Shown: piece by piece, positions 6,031 through 8,153 of the stretch | How the letters are laid out: every line of letters starts with the position of its first letter | Position numbering within the stretch: the stretch's first letter is position 1 | Notes under the pieces: model-generated | Told to the model about the DNA's origin: nothing | What the model saw: only the letters and a program-made list of their open reading frames with translations | The model's database searches: none | Origin: Verrucomicrobiota bacterium | Lineage (GTDB): Bacteria > Verrucomicrobiota > Verrucomicrobiia > Opitutales > Opitutaceae | NCBI GenBank assembly: GCA_023430565.1 | Contig: JAEZAD010000167.1 | Coordinates: 1-8,153 of the forward strand | DNA length: 8,153 nt | Direction: 5' to 3' | Translations under genes and position numbers: made by a program

Positions 6031-8153
6031 ATGCTGCGGCAGGCGTGGTGGCGAAAGCACTTCGATGGCGGTTGCCGGGGCGGGGAGCGCGCGCACTTGA
6101 CTCGCGCGTTGGCGCTGGCTCGATGGCGCGCTTTCGTGGCGCGGCTTCTCTCGCAACTTACGCGTTCGGTCAGAGGGCGGCTCGCGCTGCTGGTGGCGGC
6201 GGTGCTGTTGCCGGCGGCGCTGCTGGTGGGCTGGCTGATCCGGCAGAGTTATCGCAATGAGCGGCATGCGCTCGAGCGTCATTTGCTGGGGGCGGCGCAG
6301 GCCACGTCGCTGCTTGTGGATGCGCACGTGGCGGAGCGCCGCGCGTTGCTGCAGGGGCTTTCGACTTCGGGGCGGTTGCAGCGCGACGAAGTGGCGGCGT
6401 TTCGCACGCAGGCGGAGCTGGTGGTGCAGGGGTCGAGCGAGTGGATCGTGCTGATCGATCGCGAGGGGCAGCAGCTGATGAACACGTTGCTGCCGCCGAA
6501 CGCTTCGCTGCCGCGAATCGCGTTTCGCGAGGAGTTCAGAGATGCGGCGAAGAAAGGGCTCTCGTATGTGTCGAACGTAACGACGGGGCCGGCGAGCGGA
6601 GGGAAGGTGTTGTTTGTGGCAGTCCCGATTTTTCGCGATGCCGAGCTGCGGTATACGCTGAACTTCGCCATGCGGCCGGAGGTCTTCGCAGGGGTGCTGC
6701 GTCGCGGCGGAACCGAGAAATCGTGGGTGGTGAGCCTGGTCGATCGCGAAGGCACGATCGGGGCGCGCACACGCGGCGCGGAGGAATTCGTCGGGAAGAA
6801 GGCGAGCGAGCACATGCGCCGCACGATCGCGTCGCGCCCGGCGGGGGTCATCGAGAGCGTGACGTTGGACGGCGTGAAGAGCATCACCGGATTCGCGCGA
6901 TCGAGCACGACGGGTTGGACGGTGATTGTGGCCTCGCCGTCGGCGGAGTTGTTCGCTTCGGCGCAGCGGCTGCTGCTGGTGACGCTGGCGGTGGCGCTGG
7001 CGCTCGGCGGCGTGGCGTCGCTGGTGGCGTGGTGGGCGGGACGCGGCGTGGTGGTGGCGGTGCAGTCGCTGGTGGCGGGCACGGAGGCGGTGGGGCAGGG
7101 GCGGGTGCTGGTGGCGGGAGAGACGGGCATCGCCGAAACGGATACGGTGTATCGCGCGTTGCAGGACAGTTCGGCGAAGCTGGCGGCGCGCGAGACGGAT
7201 TTGTTGCGGGCGAACCAGGCGTTGAGCAGGACGGCGATGGCGTTGCGCGAGAAGCAGGACCGGCTCGATGCGGCGTTGATGGCGTCGGGCACGGGGACGT
7301 TTGTGTGGCATCCGCGGACGGGCGCCTTCGAGGCGGATGACGGGCTGAATTCGCTGCTCGGAACGGCGGGCCGGCCGTTGCGGACGCTGGACGATTTCCT
7401 GGCGCTGGTGCATGCGGAGGACCGGGCGGCGGTGCGGGAGGCGATGGAGCAGGGCGGCCGCGTGGCGGGGGAGCTGGCGAGCGAGTTTCGCATTGTGCGG
7501 GCCGACGGGGTGGTGCGGTGGTTGATCACGCGGGGGCGGGCCAGCGGGGGGCCGACGGACGATGCCGTGGCGGCGGCGTGCGTGGAGGTGACGGAGCGCA
7601 AGGCGGCGGAGAGCGAGATCGCGCTGGCGCGCGACGCGGCGCTGGCGGCTGGCCGGGCGAAGGACGAATTTCTGGCGGCGCTGTCGCATGAGCTGCGGAC
7701 GCCGTTGAATCCGGTGTTGCTCGTCGCCAGCGACGGCGCGCAGAGCGGGGAGTTCCCGCCGGCGGCGCGGGAGGCGTTTGCGATGATCGCGAAAAACGTG
7801 TCGCTGGAGGCGCGGTTGATCGACGATCTGCTCGACCTCACGCGGATCACGGAGGGGAAGTTGCTGCTCGACGTGCAGACGGTCGACGTGCACGCGGTGC
7901 TGCGGGAGGCGGTCGAAACGGTGCGCGCGGATGCGGCGCAGAAGTATCAGACGCTGGAACTGGCGCTCGCGGCGAAGGGCCTGTTCGTGCGCGGCGATCC
8001 GACGCGACTGCAGCAGGTGTTTTGGAATCTCCTGAAGAATGCGGTGAAGTTCACTCCGCCGCAGGGGCGGGTGTCGGTCGTGACGCGGGCGACTGAGGAT
8101 GGGCACGTCGAGATCGCGGTGTCGGACAACGGCCTGGGGCTGACGCCCGACGA
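6031..8153 (+). CDS. Membrane-bound sensor histidine kinase (Cache-like sensor, PAS, HisKA, HATPase; cut by right edge)
   Basis: Two-component sensor kinase; 707 residues are visible and the frame is still open at the window end. Numbering from ATG 6031: a basic cytoplasmic N-terminus (1-50), helix 1 (51-70, LALLVAAVLLPAALLVGWLI), and a periplasmic region (71 to about 310) resembling a double-Cache sensor, with EWIVLIDREGQQLMNT and SWVVSLVDREG. Helix 2 (about 314-336) is followed by a weak HAMP-like linker (337-380) and a helical stretch. A PAS fold (about 411-523) includes FVWHPRTG, FLALVHAEDRAAV and FRIVRADGVVRWLI and ends in VTERKAAE. HisKA has FLAALSHELRTPLNPVLL with phospho-acceptor H553 (codon 7687-7689). 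The ATPase N-box is FWNLLKNAVKFTP (N666, N670) and the first glycine box is DNGLGL (D699). The rest of the ATPase domain, and any receiver domain, are outside the window; proteins of this type are often hybrid kinases. The frame is open back to 5791, and the unusually long Arg-rich N-terminus leaves the start uncertain. Confidence 0.93.
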   Translation, partial: MLRQAWWRKHFDGGCRGGERAHLTRALALARWRAFVARLLSQLTRSVRGRLALLVAAVLLPAALLVGWLIRQSYRNERHALERHLLGAAQATSLLVDAHVAERRALLQGLSTSGRLQRDEVAAFRTQAELVVQGSSEWIVLIDREGQQLMNTLLPPNASLPRIAFREEFRDAAKKGLSYVSNVTTGPASGGKVLFVAVPIFRDAELRYTLNFAMRPEVFAGVLRRGGTEKSWVVSLVDREGTIGARTRGAEEFVGKKASEHMRRTIASRPAGVIESVTLDGVKSITGFARSSTTGWTVIVASPSAELFASAQRLLLVTLAVALALGGVASLVAWWAGRGVVVAVQSLVAGTEAVGQGRVLVAGETGIAETDTVYRALQDSSAKLAARETDLLRANQALSRTAMALREKQDRLDAALMASGTGTFVWHPRTGAFEADDGLNSLLGTAGRPLRTLDDFLALVHAEDRAAVREAMEQGGRVAGELASEFRIVRADGVVRWLITRGRASGGPTDDAVAAACVEVTERKAAESEIALARDAALAAGRAKDEFLAALSHELRTPLNPVLLVASDGAQSGEFPPAAREAFAMIAKNVSLEARLIDDLLDLTRITEGKLLLDVQTVDVHAVLREAVETVRADAAQKYQTLELALAAKGLFVRGDPTRLQQVFWNLLKNAVKFTPPQGRVSVVTRATEDGHVEIAVSDNGLGLTPD

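Noticed and set aside
5989..8106. 705-codon open frame on the minus strand opposite the kinase
   Set aside because: The Arg/His/Pro-rich translation is typical of an antisense shadow, and the plus strand encodes a complete series of kinase motifs.
1..8153. CRISPR arrays, tRNA or rRNA genes, and insertion-sequence transposases
   Set aside because: No regularly spaced direct repeats, cloverleaf or rRNA-like sequence, or transposase motifs were seen on reading the window.

Overview
The window is high-GC bacterial DNA carrying two divergently transcribed blocks. On the minus strand, reading right to left, is an MdtABC-type RND multidrug efflux operon: a periplasmic adaptor (mdtA-like, 4299-5519), a first inner-membrane pump subunit (mdtB-like, 996-4106) and a second one (mdtC-like, 1-886, cut by the left edge). 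On the plus strand are a short open reading frame resembling DUF2934 proteins (5732-5974) and a membrane-bound sensor histidine kinase (6031 to the right edge, cut before the end of its ATPase domain).

The efflux proteins are recognised from long stretches of family-typical sequence. These include the MdtB-like N-terminus, the paired aspartates in transmembrane helix 4, the lysine in helix 10, and the MdtA-type adaptor with lipoyl halves and an alpha-hairpin. MdtB and MdtC work as a heteromultimeric proton-driven pump, and MdtA links it to an outer-membrane channel. No outer-membrane factor lies in the window; one could follow mdtC beyond the left edge. The kinase has two transmembrane helices, a Cache-like periplasmic sensor region, a short HAMP-like linker, a PAS domain, HisKA with its phospho-accepting histidine, and the start of the HATPase domain. 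In E. coli mdtABC shares an operon with the BaeSR two-component system, so a sensor kinase beside the operon is suggestive. Nothing in the sequence proves that the two are linked.

The least ordinary part is the spacing of the efflux genes. Both intergenic spacers contain palindromic dispersed-repeat-like sequence. The one between mdtB and mdtC appears to have inserted into an ATGA stop/start overlap and duplicated it. This left a 38-codon open frame that overlaps the mdtB stop and the mdtC start by four bases each. The other, between mdtA and mdtB, has 16-bp arms with one mismatch. The 212-bp divergent region (5520-5731) has no promoter I can call with confidence, but holds an 8-bp inverted repeat and a GC-rich hairpin.

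Organism: a Gram-negative bacterium (RND pump with periplasmic adaptor). The two repeat types, the very high GC and the style of the kinase make me favour an Opitutus-like member of Verrucomicrobiota. This is an inference from memory, and a proteobacterium is not excluded. The plus strand is G-rich throughout whichever strand is coding: kinase codons mostly end in G and efflux codons mostly in C. That skew explains the many long spurious reading frames opposite the real genes.
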